A stretch of DNA of 64,000 nt from Archivesica marissinica (taxonomy: Eukaryota; Mollusca; Bivalvia; Venerida; Vesicomyidae), in assembly GCA_014843695.1 (NCBI GenBank), contig CM026393.1:11582867-11646866 (forward strand), given 5' to 3'. This document shows, piece by piece, positions 45,351-57,436 of the stretch. The position numbers and the translations under genes are program-made. How positions within the stretch are numbered: the first letter of the stretch is position 1; each line of letters starts with the position of its first letter. A model generated the notes under the pieces. The model was given only the letters and a program-made list of their open reading frames with translations, was not told the DNA's origin and did no database searches.

Positions 45351-46240
45351 GTGAGCTAAATGTAAATGGAGCTAGAACGATGTTTATAAAAATAACTTTG
45401 TGTCACTGACAGCTTGAGTCCAAAAGCATTCGTGTTGACAACATTTCAAAATACAGCGGCTAGGTACCACACATGCAAAGTCCATTGCTTTCAACCACTG
45501 GAATAACACATTTTATTTCACTGATAAATTTCTATATTTCATTGGAAAGCATAATTTAAACAAGACTCTATATATGTACATGTTTTGCAAACATATTTCT
45601 GACTATTATATGAAACAGACAATAATGGATTATTTTTAACCAAAAAGAATTGAGGGGGGTGTCCTAGGATAGACGTATGTGCAAGACCGTTGGTGGCTTA
45701 TGGATACAATTTCATGTTCCTGTGTTTTAACTGATATGTGCAAAAATTAGAGTTGTTTAATGAAATTAATTAGTATACCGTATGTGATGGAATTCAACAT
45801 TGATTAATATAACTTCAGTCATGTATAGGGTTGCGTTTCTTTTGCGTTTAAGTGTACAATGTATATATATCCATTTTTAATACAGTTCTATAACAAGACT
45901 TGTTAATTTATGAAATAAATCTGCATGTTGTATCGAGTTGTTACAATTCACAACAGTAATACCAGATCAAGATATGGTAATTAGATTATACATAATCTGA
46001 AATCTTATCTTAAACATTGCATAACATACAATAAGACTATTTGAGCCCTTGATCAAATGAGAAATCAGATATCTGTGACCACCCACAGTAAGGTCCATTA
46101 ATCATATAATCGTGTCTAATTGAAGACACTTGTCTAATACAGCAGACATATAGTTATCTCTGCTTCTTATCTAATAGCTAAATCCCCTCATTGTAATTGA
46201 TCTTCCAGCGCTTTGGTAAATTCATCTCCAGGCATATTGA
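45351..46240. other. single-copy intronic sequence
   Basis: Nothing recognised. Confidence 0.5.
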
Positions 46241-46312
46241 TAACAGACTTTTAGATTCATTTCACTGCATCTACAGTAACAGACTTTTAGATTCATTTCA
46301 CTGCATCTACAG
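46241..46312. repeat. 36-bp perfect tandem duplication
   Basis: TAACAGACTTTTAGATTCAT plus TTCACTGCATCTACAG occurs at 46241 and 46277. The lack of differences suggests a recent event and a possible starting stage of a minisatellite. Confidence 0.93.
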
Positions 46313-46619
46313 GGAAATGCAGTTTATAGAGAATCTGTAATGAATGATAAATAGTTTAGAAGTTATTCTTGGTATCCATGTAGAGCTTTCTCAAATCCAT
46401 AGGATCGCTTGACATGTCGGACAAAAACATCCTTATGTCAGACAAAATAAATTGGTGTCAAGACAAATTCTGTCATAGTTTCATCAAGACTCGCAGGTAT
46501 ATAAAAAATAATTATACCCGCCGGTATACACACACTTATCTTATCCTTCACAGAAATAAAACTAACTCTGTGTACAAAAGCTATGCGAGAGCAACTTATC
46601 ACTCTTTTGAATTTTTTTA
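46313..46619. other. single-copy intronic sequence
   Basis: A 68-codon frame (46414-46620) begins with imperfect ATGTCGGACAAA/ATGTCAGACAAA repeats. Not recognised. Confidence 0.5.
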
Positions 46620-46862
46620 AATTTAAGTTTATTTAACGTCGCTACCAGTTGCCCATTAGAGTGATGGGCAGTTTATCTAACAACACCTTTCCTGGGCAGG
46701 CTGCAGCGGTTAACCAGTACTTGGTGCACCAACCTCCGTAAGAAACAGCAACTTTTTTTAATATAAAGAGACACAGTCTGAGTGGGGGGGGATCAGTGAT
46801 GATAGGTTACAGTGGTATGAGAGTCAGCGACAATAACCACTCGATCATGGAGGCAGACTTTA
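46620..46862 (-). mobile_element. SINE type 5, reverse
   Basis: CAACACCTTTCCTGGGCAGG, GCGGTTAACCAGTACTTGG and CACCAACCTCCGTAAGAAAC match 390-651 base for base over long stretches. The tRNA-like head is toward 46862, with GATCAGTGATGATAGGTTAC. Confidence 0.87.
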
Positions 46863-47194
46863 AAATAAATGTTGTATGGTGTCGATTAAACCATTTGTTC
46901 CGTTATAAAATCACCAATGAAAGGGAAATCGTACACAATGTATCATAACGACATTTGCATGCTGCATTAATTTTGTACATGGAAGTAATCATGTTTAGTC
47001 GAATTACACACGGCCAGTGGTATTATAGCTATAATCTGATTGTATTAATATTGTGCATTTGACAAGTGAACTTTGCCTTGTACATACACTGTTATTGAAA
47101 TGATGCCTATGTGTATGGTAGTTTATTTCAAATATTCCATGAGCCAAAAGGCACACGAGTGTAGGCGCGCTGTTTTCCTACAGTGTGTATTTAT
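46863..47194. other. single-copy intronic sequence
   Basis: Nothing recognised. Confidence 0.5.
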
Positions 47195-47490
47195 TCAGTA
47201 TTTATGGATATCCATATCTCTGATTTATGGATATCCATAATTCTAGGCACGTCATTTTGATATTTATTCAGCATTTATGGATATCCACAATGCAGAATAA
47301 ATATCAAAATGATGCGCCTAGAATTATGGATATCCATAAATGCTGAATAAATAGCAAATTGACACGCCTAGAATTATGGATATCCATAAATGCTGAATAA
47401 ATAGCAAATTGACACGCCTAGAATTATGGATATCCATAAATGCTGAATAAATAGCAAAACAACGCGGAATTATGGATATCCATAAATCGT
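47195..47490. repeat. inverted-repeat minisatellite, 50-bp unit with palindromic core
   Basis: The right part is a 50-bp direct array (GAATTATGGATATCCATAAA, TGCTGAATAAATAGCAAA, TTGACACGCCTA). The left part (47200-47288) is the same unit inverted, so the array turns around near 47290. Each unit contains the perfect palindrome ATGGATATCCAT, so the block can fold as a large cruciform. Confidence 0.92.
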
Positions 47491-49419
47491 ACTATGGCGC
47501 CCCATACATGAGGACAATTATATACAATGTAATTCATGGCAAGGCAGTGTATTCATATATAAACAAGTATGGAGAAGGCTTATATTGTACGTACATTGTA
47601 TATGAAGAAAGAGCAGCTTGCTTTGTGGAACTTCCAAACATTTGTAGAAAACAATGAATCTAGTAAAAGTCTGTCCCAGTGGTATAATGAATTTGCAACA
47701 ATTATAACAACTATATTTAATATTATTCTATACATTATTGTATGTACACATGTATTCAGTTTCACCAGGGACCAATAGATAACAGATTATAATATGTATC
47801 TCTGGTTATCGCAAACAAACGACAATAGGCTTCATATAAAAAAGGATTTCCATTTTATAATTTGGTGTAAAAACCTGAAACCCGTAATCAGATACAACAG
47901 TAATTTCAATTTATTATTTTATAATTTATTAATCTTAAATTTTTTATTTTTGTTGTTAATGCTATCCGGTTGGTGTGAACTGGTACAAATAAATCATGGA
48001 GACATTTTGTTTAATCGTATTCAGTAATATGATAAATATGTCACATTTTTACCCACCATATAAATGATATTTAAAATCTTGATATGAATGGTCTTTCTTC
48101 AAATTAAACACTAAAACTTCACAATTATCCATGTATTAATAATTAACATTATTGAACTATCATATACAATATTAATGGTGATTTTATAAATAAATATTCG
48201 TAAAGGGAGGTAATTTACAAATAGTAATTTCACCAAACCTAATTTTAGTATGGGAAGATCTTCAAAATGAATTATTTCTTAACTTATTATTGCAAACTTG
48301 TAATACATAAGAGTATATGGCAGTATTGAATGGGTTAAAACAAAAACTGACAGTAAACTATTAAGATAATTATATAAGTTTGGCTAATATATGCTATGTG
48401 CTGTAAATAAATAACCTGGATATTTTAGTTAAAACAGTATGTATTTGTTATATTACATATATAATCTATCGCGAGTATACTCTGGATTAATAAAGATGAT
48501 GATGATGATATACAATGTGTTACATATGTACAAAGTATGCATGTATAATAGTTATGTCAACATTTCTATAATATATCTATTCTATTATATCAAAGTTAAT
48601 TGCTAAACACTCAAAACCTGCTTAATACAAAGCTTATATTAATGCATTGTTTTGCATATTTATGAGAACTTAAGGTCTGTGAATTCATATATATTATTTT
48701 AAAGTGTAAACAAAATTATATAAAAATAATACCTAGTCCTATAACATAAGACCTATACATAACCCTACTACAAGTTTAATACCTTTTAATTGCTATTTTA
48801 ATATTTATTTTCTATGTTGAGCTTGAAGAAATTACGTCAAAAACGCTTTAATGCAAATACAAAAATAAACTAATAACTGGTGATGGCAAATATTTTAAAG
48901 AAAATGTTTTCATGATCCTTTGCATTATGCACGTTGTTGTACAGAAGAAATTAAGTAGAGAGTGCTGGTTTTATAAAGTGTTGGTGATTTCACTCTTCAG
49001 AATGCAAGGTATGTTATAATTGATAAATTTATGTTTTGCAATGTTTTGTAATATTTTTTTTTTTCATTTTTGAGTTGCCATGGAGCAACTCGTTTATTTG
49101 TTTTTTTCATATTTACATACACAGAAACATAAATACAATTTCACCATATTACAGTTTTAACAATTGATATACTCTTGAAGCACAGCTACAGAGTTCTATA
49201 TATATATATATATATATTATTTTATATAATATTATATATTGCTTAACCAAACCATGAAATGTTTTCTGTCCTTAGTTGGGACTATATTCTCAGCACTCAG
49301 CTAATACTGAACATCTATATACAACATAATAATGTTAATTACATATCCAAACCATAGTTTCAACATTAACTAACTGCACACACTTAGGAGCTATATAATT
49401 ATATATATATATATTGTAC
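47491..49419. other. TIKI intron 1, AT-rich single-copy sequence next to exon 1
   Basis: Several 60-77 codon frames at 47472-48027 are low-complexity and unrecognised. TA microsatellites lie at 49197-49218 and 49401-49414, the latter just inside the exon 1 donor. Confidence 0.5.
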
Positions 49420-49545
49420 CTTTGAACCTGCACTGCACGCTTTCTTAGCTTCTTCATCATTGTTCTTCTGCTTGACAACTGCACACAAAGTTTGATGAAA
49501 AACTGTTATGCACATTATAACTTGAAAACTCACAATGTTCTTCAT
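49420..49545 (-). CDS. TIKI: TIKI predicted first coding exon (signal peptide)
   Basis: A 42-codon frame starts at ATG 49545 with an in-frame TGA three codons upstream, which fixes the start. Residues 1-22 (MKN, then a hydrophobic stretch VSFQVIMCITVF, ending TLCA) look like a secretory signal with cleavage after the alanine. A polar linker KKACSAGSK follows. The exon ends AAG with GTACAA as donor, phase 0, matching exon 2, which begins with DGMVQSFLW in phase 0. TIKI proteins need a signal peptide followed by a short linker before SFLW, so the fit is good. Linker and signal sequences evolve fast, so homology alone cannot confirm it. A transcript read spanning to 38129 would. Confidence 0.68.
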
Positions 49546-49672
49546 CTTCAGTCATTATAACAAAATAATCCTTTTTGTACATTCCATTAATTTGCATGAA
49601 ATTTATCCAAAGAAATAATTAAATCTTAATATCACGCATTAAACATCTTTTGTTAGCTGCCTCACTCCGTAC
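49546..49672 (-). other. predicted TIKI 5' untranslated region
   Basis: About 100 bp between the TATA box and the ATG. An out-of-frame ATG ten bases upstream (ATGACTGAAG) opens a short overlapping frame that could damp translation. The extent is inferred. Confidence 0.4.
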
Positions 49673-49680
49673 TTTATATA
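49673..49680 (-). promoter_or_regulatory. TATA box candidate for TIKI
   Basis: Reads TATATAAA on the minus strand within CAATATATAAAGTACGGAG. A start site about 30 bp downstream falls near 49645, leaving a leader of about 100 bp before the predicted ATG. Confidence 0.45.
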
Positions 49681-49869
49681 TTGCAGGGACACAGTGTGCC
49701 ACAGAGGTGCTATAATATATATTTATCTCCATGAATGGATTTTTACTTCCCAAGTATTGAAGTAAACATCAAAGGCATCGCCTGCTAATCTGTCAGCGAC
49801 CGCTCTAGGAACATGAATGAAATACGCCGAATAATTGACAGGTGCGAGTAATTTGTTACGCGTGTTTTC

Positions 49870-49874
49870 ATTGG
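49870..49874 (-). promoter_or_regulatory. CCAAT motif candidate upstream of TIKI
   Basis: CCAAT on the minus strand inside GTTTGACCAATGAAAACACG, about 200 bp upstream of the TATA box. The surrounding 49780-49930 is richer in CpG (ACGCGT, GGCGCG) than the rest of the window, as expected near a promoter. Confidence 0.35.
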
Positions 49875-50694
49875 TCAAACGCCAGTTAAAGAACAGGGTC
49901 GCTCAAAAAGTAACAATTGGCGCGATAAATAAATTGATTAATGGCTGTAACTGTTGTTCTTTTTTCGTGTCATTAATCAGAGAAGTGTGCTCTATCAGCT
50001 ACAATAGAATCCCTGTCATATCCCAGACCCCGTATTAATCAACACCCGTGAAATAGTAAACGCTCCCGGACACGTTTATATGCATATAAACTAAGCAGTG
50101 ATCAAAATGGTTAATTTCGTAAAACTGTAAAAATGAGGCGGGACGAGACGTATCACATTCGAGGGGGTCCACATATATTTAAAATGAGCTGTATACACCG
50201 CAATACTAAGAACTCGAACTAATCCATTATTCTATGTAACTAATAAATTTGCATTTAAAGACTTATCATTGACTCACCGGTTTTCGATACCATAAGCACT
50301 GTTGCTCTGCTATTAAAAGTAAGCAAGCATGGAAGGTAATCCAAAACATGCATTACCTTTAAATGATATTATTTAAAATAATGAGTATCAAAACAACAAA
50401 TTGTAGTCAACTAAGCTAAAGAGTTTCATCTAAAGTTTTTGAAAAAAAGTGTGGGTGGGGGGAGTCATTAATATTGATCAGTGTATTGTTTTAATACTTT
50501 TGTTTCTCCAAATAAAATAAGTGTATAAAATTCTAGTGATCATGGTGCAATTATGAATCAAGGAATTAATCTAAAATGGCCTTATAATCGGAACTGTAAT
50601 GCTAGATAATGTATTAAATCACAGAACAACTACTCCCCTTCTCCAACATACTTCGTTCTAGGTGGGTTACAACCACTTTTCCTCAGGTGTTGAG
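49875..50694. other. 5' flank of TIKI, single-copy
   Basis: No gene recognised. It holds CpG-containing stretches to about 50160 and then AT-rich sequence up to the 48-bp array. Confidence 0.5.
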
Positions 50695-53600
50695 TGAACA
50701 TTTGTATTTGTCTGTACAAAGACTAGAAAATGCTATATAGGACCATGTTTTGTATTTGTCTGTACAAAGACAAGAAAATGCTATATAGGACCATGTTTTG
50801 TATTTGTCTGTACAAAGACAAGAAAATGCTATATAGGACCATGTTTTGTATTTGTCTATACAAAGACAAGAAAATACTATATAGGACCATGTTTTGTATT
50901 TTTCTGTACAAAGACAAGAACATGCTATATAGGACCATGTTTTGTATTTGTCTGTACAAAGACAAGAAAATGCTATATAGGACCATGTTTTGTATTTGTC
51001 TGGACAAAGACAAGAAAATGCTATATAGGACCATGTTTTGTATTTGTCTGTAAAAAGACAAGAAAATGCTATATAGGACCATGTTTTGTATTTGTCTATA
51101 CAAAGACAAGATAATGCTATATATGACCATGTTTTGTATTTGTCTGTACAAAGACAAGAACATGCTATATAGGACCATATTTGGTATTTGTCTGTACAAA
51201 GACAAGAACATGCTATATAGGACCATATTTTGTATTTGTCTGTCTGTACAAAGACCAGAAAATGCTATATAGGACCATGTTTTGTATTTGTCTGGACAAA
51301 GACAAGAAAATGCTATATAGGACCATGTTTTGTATTTGTCTGTACAAAGACAAGAACATGCTATATAGGACCATGTTTTTTAATTTTCTGTACAAAGACA
51401 AGAAAATGCTATATAGGACCATGTTTTGTATTTGTCTGTACAAAGACCAGAAAATGCTATATACGACCATGTTTTGTATTTGTCTGTACAAAGACAAGAA
51501 AATGCTATATAGGACCATGTTTTGTATTTGTCTGGACAAAGACAAGAAAATGCTATATAGGACCATGTTTTGTATTTGTCTGGACAAAGACAAGAAAATG
51601 CTATATAGGACCATGTTTTGTATTTGTCTGTACAAAGACAAGAAAATGCTATATACGACCATGTTTTGTATTTGTCTGTACAAAGACAAGAAAATGCTAT
51701 ATAGGACCATGTTTTGTATTTGTCTGTACAAAGACAAGAACATGCTATATAGGACCATGTTTTGTATTTGTCTGTACAAAGACCAGAACATGCTATATAT
51801 GATCATTTTTGTATTTGTCTGTACAAAGACAAGAACATGCTATATAGGACCATGTTTTGTATTTGTCTGGACAAAGACAAGAAAATGCTATATAGGACCA
51901 TGTTTTGTATTTGTCTGTACAAAGACCAGAAAATGCTATATAGGACCATGTTTTGTATTTGTCTGTACAAAGACAAGAAAATGCTATATAGGACCATGTT
52001 TTGTATTTGTCTGTACAAAGACAAGAAAATGCTATATAGGACCATGTTTTGTATTTGTCTGTACAAAGACAAGAAAATGCTATATAGGACCATGTTTTGT
52101 ATTTGTCTGTACAAAGACAAGAAAATGCTATATAGGACCATGTTTTGTATTTGTCTGTACAAAGACAAGAAAATGCTATATAGGACCATGTTTTGTATTT
52201 GTCTGTACAAAGACAAGAAAATGCTATATAGGACCATGTTTTGTATTTGTCTATACAAAGACAAGAAAATGCTATATAGGACCATGTTTTGTATTTGTCT
52301 GTACAAAGACAAGAACATGCTATATAGGACCATGTTTTGTATTTGTCTGTACAAAGACCAGAAAATGCTATATATGATCATGTTTTGTATTTGTCTGTAC
52401 AAAGACAAGAAAATGCTATATAGGACCATGTTTTGTATTTGTCTGGACAAAGACAAGAACATGCTATATAGGACCATGTTTTGTATTTGTCTGTACAAAG
52501 ACCAGAAAATGCTATATAGGACCATGTTTTGTATTTGTCTGTACAAAGACAAGAACATGCTATATAGGACCATGTTTTGTATTTGTCTGTACAAAGACAA
52601 GAAAATGCTATATAGGACCATGTTTTGTATTTGTCTGGACAGACAAGAAAATGCTATATAGGACCATGTTTTGTATTTGTCTGTACAAAGACAAGAAAAT
52701 GCTATATAGGACCATGTTTTGTATTTGTCTGTACAAAGACCAGAAAATGCTATATAGGACCATGTTTTGTATTTGTCTGTACAAAGACAAGAAAATGCTA
52801 TATAGGACCATGTTTTGTATTTGTCTGTACAAAGACAAGAAAATGCTATATAGGACCATGTTTTGTATTTGTCTGGACAAAGACAAGAAAATGCTATATA
52901 GGACCATGTTTTGTATTTGTCTGTACAAAGACAAGAAAATGCTATATAGGACCATGTTTTGTATTTGTCTGTACAAAGACAAGAAAATGCTATATAGGAC
53001 CATGTTTTGTATTTGTCTGTACAAAGACAAGAAAATGCTATATAGGACCATGTTTTGTATTTGTCTGTACAAAGACAAGAAAATGCTATATAGGACCATG
53101 TTTTGTATTTGTCTGTACAAAGACAAGAAAATGCTATATAGGACCATGTTTTGTATTTGTCTGTACAAAGACAAGAAAATGCTATATAGGACCATGTTTT
53201 GTATTTGTCTGTACAAAGACAAGAAAATGCTATATAGGACCATGTTTTGTATTTGTCTGTACAAAGACAAGAACATGCTATATAGGACCATGTTTTGTAT
53301 TTGTCTGTACAAAGACCAGAAAATGCTATATATGATCATGTTTTGTATTTGTCTGTACAAAGACAAGAAAATGCTATATAGGACCATGTTTTGTATTTGT
53401 CTGTACAAAGACAAGAAAATGCTATATAGGACCATGTTTTGTATTTGTCTGTACAAAGACAAGAAAATGCTATATAGGACCATGTTTTGTATTTGTCTGT
53501 ACAAAGACAAGAAAATGCTATATAGGACCATGTTTTGTATTTGTCTGTACAAAGACAAGAAAATGCTATATAGGACCATGTTTTGTATTTGTCTGTACAA

Positions 53601-56402
53601 AGACAAGAAATGCTATATAGACCATGTTTTGTATTTGTCTGTACAAAGACAAGAAAATGCTATATAGGACCATGTTTTGTATTTGTCTGTACAAAGACAA
53701 GAAAATGCTATATAGGACCATGTTTTGTATTTGTCTGTACAAAGACAAGAAAATGCTATATAGGACCATGTTTTGTATTTGTCTGTACAAAGACAAGAAA
53801 ATGCTATATAGGACCATGTTTTGTATTTGTCTGTACAAAGACAAGAAAATGCTATATAGGACCATGTTTTGTATTTGTCTGTACAAAGACAAGAACATGC
53901 TATATAGGACCATGTTTTGTATTTGTCTGTACAAAGACCAGAAAATGCTATATATGACCATGTTTTGTATTTGTCTGTACAAAGACAAGAAAATGCTATA
54001 TAGGACCATGTTTTGTATTTGTCTGGACAAAGACAAGAACATGCTATATAGGACCATGTTTTGTATTTGTCTGTACAAAGACCAGAAAATGCTATATAGG
54101 ACCATGTTTTGTATTTGTCTGTACAAAGACAAGAAAATGCTATATAGGACCATGTTTTGTATTTGTCTGTACAAAGACAAGAAAATGCTATATAGGACCA
54201 TGTTTTGTATTTGTCTGTACAAAGACAAGAAAATGCTATATAGGACCATGTTTTGTATTTGTCTGTACAAAGACAAGAACATGCTATATAGGACCATGTT
54301 TTGTATTTGTCTGTACAAAGACAAGAAAATGCTATATAGGACCATGTTTTGTATTTGTCTGTACAAAGACAAGAAAATGCTATATAGGACCATGTTTTGT
54401 ATTTGTCTGTACAAAGACAAGAAAATGCTATATAGGACCATGTTTTGTATTTGTCTGTACAAAGACAAGAAAATGCTATATAGGACCATGTTTTGTATTT
54501 GTCTGTACAAAGACAAGAAAATGCTATATAGGACCATGTTTTGTATTTGTCTGTACAAAGACCAGAAAATGCTATATAGGACCATGTTTTGTATTTGTCT
54601 GTACAAAGACAAGAAAATGCTATATAGGACCATGTTTTGTATTTGTCTGTACAAAGACAAGAAAATGCTATATAGGACCATGTTTTGTATTTGTCTGTAC
54701 AAAGACAAGAAAATGCTATATAGGACCATGTTTTGTATTTGTCTGTACAAAGACAAGAAAATGCTATATAGGACCATGTTTTGTATTTGTCTGTACAAAG
54801 ACAAGAAAATGCTATATAGGACCATGTTTTGTATTTGTCTGTACAAAGACAAGAAAATGCTATATAGGACCATGTTTTGTATTTGTCTGTACAAAGACAA
54901 GAAAATGCTATATAGGACCATGTTTTGTATTTGTCTGTACAAAGACAAGAAAATGCTATATAGGACCATGTTTTGTATTTGTCTGTACAAAGACAAGAAA
55001 ATGCTATATAGGACCATGTTTTGTATTTGTCTGTACAAAGACAAGAAAATGCTATATAGGACCATGTTTTGTATTTGTCTGTACAAAGACAAGAAAATGC
55101 TATATAGGACCATGTTTTGTATTTGTCTGTACAAAGACAAGAAAATGCTATATAGGACCATGTTTTGTATTTGTCTGTACAAAGACCAGAAAATGCTATA
55201 TATGACATGTTTTGTATTTGTCTGTACAAAGACAAGAAAATGCTATATAGGACCATGTTTTGTATTTGTCTGTACAAAGACAAGAAAATGCTATATAGGA
55301 CCATGTTTTGTATTTGTCTGTACAAAGACCAGAAAATGCTATATAGGACCATGTTTTGTATTTGTCTGTACAAAGACAAGAAAATGCTATATAGGACCAT
55401 GTTTTGTATTTGTCTGTACAAAGACAAGAAAATGCTATATAGGACCATGTTTTGTATTTGTCTGTACAAAGACAAGAAAATGCTATATAGGACCATGTTT
55501 TGTATTTGTCTGTACAAAGACAAGAAAATGCTATATAGGACCATGTTTTGTATTTGTCTGTACAAAGACAAGAAAATGCTATATAGGACCATGTTTTGTA
55601 TTTGTCTGTACAAAGACAAGAAAATGCTATATAGGACCATGTTTTGTATTTGTCTGTACAAAGACAAGAAAATGCTATATAGGACCATGTTTTGTATTTG
55701 TCTGTACAAAGACAAGAAAATGCTATATAGGACCATGTTTTGTATTTGTCTGTACAAAGACAAGAAAATGCTATATAGGACCATGTTTTGTATTTGTCTG
55801 TACAAAGACAAGAAAATGCTATATAGGACCATGTTTTGTATTTGTCTGTACAAAGACAAGAAAATGCTATATAGGACCATGTTTTGTATTTGTCTGTACA
55901 AAGACAAGAAAATGCTATATAGGACCATGTTTTGTATTTGTCTGTACAAAGACAAGAAAATGCTATATAGGACCATGTTTTGTATTTGTCTGTACAAAGA
56001 CAAGAAAATGCTATATAGGACCATGTTTTGTATTTGTCTGTACAAAGACAAGAAAATGCTATATAGGACCATGTTTTGTATTTGTCTGTACAAAGACAAG
56101 AAAATGCTATATAGGACCATGTTTTGTATTTGTCTGTACAAAGACAAGAAAATGCTATATAGGACCATGTTTTGTATTTGTCTGTACAAAGACAAGAAAA
56201 TGCTATATAGGACCATGTTTTGTATTTGTCTGTACAAAGACCAGAAAATGCTATATAGGACCATGTTTTGTATTTGTCTGTACAAAGACAAGAAAATGCT
56301 ATATAGGACCATGTTTTGTATTTGTCTGGACAAAGACAAGAAAATGCTATATAGGACCATGTTTTGTATTTGTCTGTACAAAGACAAGAAAATGCTATAT
56401 AG
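50695..56402. repeat. 48-bp minisatellite, about 119 copies (5.7 kb)
   Basis: The unit is TTTGTCTGTACAAAGACAAG, AAAATGCTATATAGGACCAT and GTTTTGTA. Variation is concentrated on the left (50.7-51.9 kb), while units from about 54.3 kb rightward are almost identical. Linked variants (GAACATGC, then GACCAGAAAATGC with TATATGATCATG or TATATGACC) recur near 52373, 53330, 53950 and 55200, showing multi-unit duplications. A few 2-5 bp deletions (near 52636, 53610, 55203) shift frame without consequence. Four of six frames lack stops, so frames up to 928 codons appear on both strands. No start, splice or promoter context supports a protein. Confidence 0.97.
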
Positions 56403-56574
56403 TTTATTGAATTTCTTTTTTTGAGGGGTTTAAGCTCGCACTTATATATACATGTAATATGGTGACTAGCTGTTATTGCCAATAATATTGGTGGCGGAAG
56501 ACCCCAGGTGCCGATGCAGTATTTCAGGCAGGGTCGAAGATCTGGTTGATCCATCCGCAAGTCAGCTTGGCAGC

Positions 56575-56690
56575 TTACTGACTTGAAAGAATTTGACAAC
56601 CCCAATGGAATTCAAACCTACAGCGGTGAAGGGCAAATGATTTGAAGTCAACAAGCTTAACCACTGGGCAATGGAGGCCCCCTTATATAT
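56575..56690 (-). mobile_element. SINE type 7 head, reverse
   Basis: On the minus strand GGGGCCTCCATTGCCCAGTG, GTTAAGCTTGTTGACTTCAA and CTGTAGGTTTGAATTCC resemble a tRNA-like head with A and B boxes. The related block is at 38265-38340. Confidence 0.65.
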
Positions 56691-56845
56691 AGGCCCATGT
56701 AGATCTTGGCGCGAAGAGGGACTAAGAAATAATACACAGAACATAATTGTGTCCAATAGCCATTGTTGCCTCAAATTTATATAGAAGGCACAAGTAAGTC
56801 TGTTAGGACTGGTAGAGTCTTGATTTTGAAGACAAAAGTGGGCTA

Positions 56846-57073
56846 CGTTTAAACTTTATTTATTTTACAACGATTGCGAAGCAAGTTCTAGCAACTTATA
56901 TTAATCACTCTCGTTGGCGCGGATGAAAGCGTAAATGTGGTCATTCGTGTGGGAGGAAACCGGAGTACTTGGCGAATACCATACCATCTCACATACTACC
57001 CAGTCCGAGGATCGAACCCGGGTTGCATTGGTGAGAAGCGAGCGCGCTAACCACTGCGCTAATCGGACAGCGT
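56846..57073 (-). mobile_element. SINE type 3, full length, reverse
   Basis: On the minus strand it runs GCTGTCCGATTAGCGCAGTG, GGGTTCGATCCTCGGACTGG, TTTCCTCCCACACGAATG and GAGTGATTAATATAAGTTG to AAATAAATAAAG. A 12-bp duplication, AAAAGTGGGCTA, flanks it at 56834-56845 and 57074-57085. Confidence 0.92.
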
Positions 57074-57085
57074 AAAAGTGGGCTA

Positions 57086-57436
57086 ATATACTGCAGGCCA
57101 TTGAGATCCACGAACATACAGTCTTATTTATAAAGACAAATCTTAACTAAAGAAACAAGGATGAGTTTTTGTGTTGTTGTTGGAAGTTTACGGCTAATAT
57201 CCATCTATATTTTTTTTTCATAATTGCCCACAGTAACCAGTCATCATACGTGGATTGGGGTAACTTAATGAGACTATTAACCATTTTCCAAGGCAAAACA
57301 ACCTATTCAAATTAAGCATTATACCTTCTACATACTTTGCAACATACTTGCAAGGGAGGTAACTACACAATCGATCTAAGACTTCTGAAGGTGGATTTTC
57401 TGTAGTGTACAGATAGGCCTCCTCACAATTGAAAAC
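57086..57436. other. single-copy sequence
   Basis: A 77-codon minus-strand frame (57218-57451) has no recognisable domain. Nothing else was seen. Confidence 0.5.

Noticed and set aside
47195..47490. CRISPR array
   Set aside because: Units are repeats throughout with no unique spacers, the direction reverses inside, and the context is eukaryotic.
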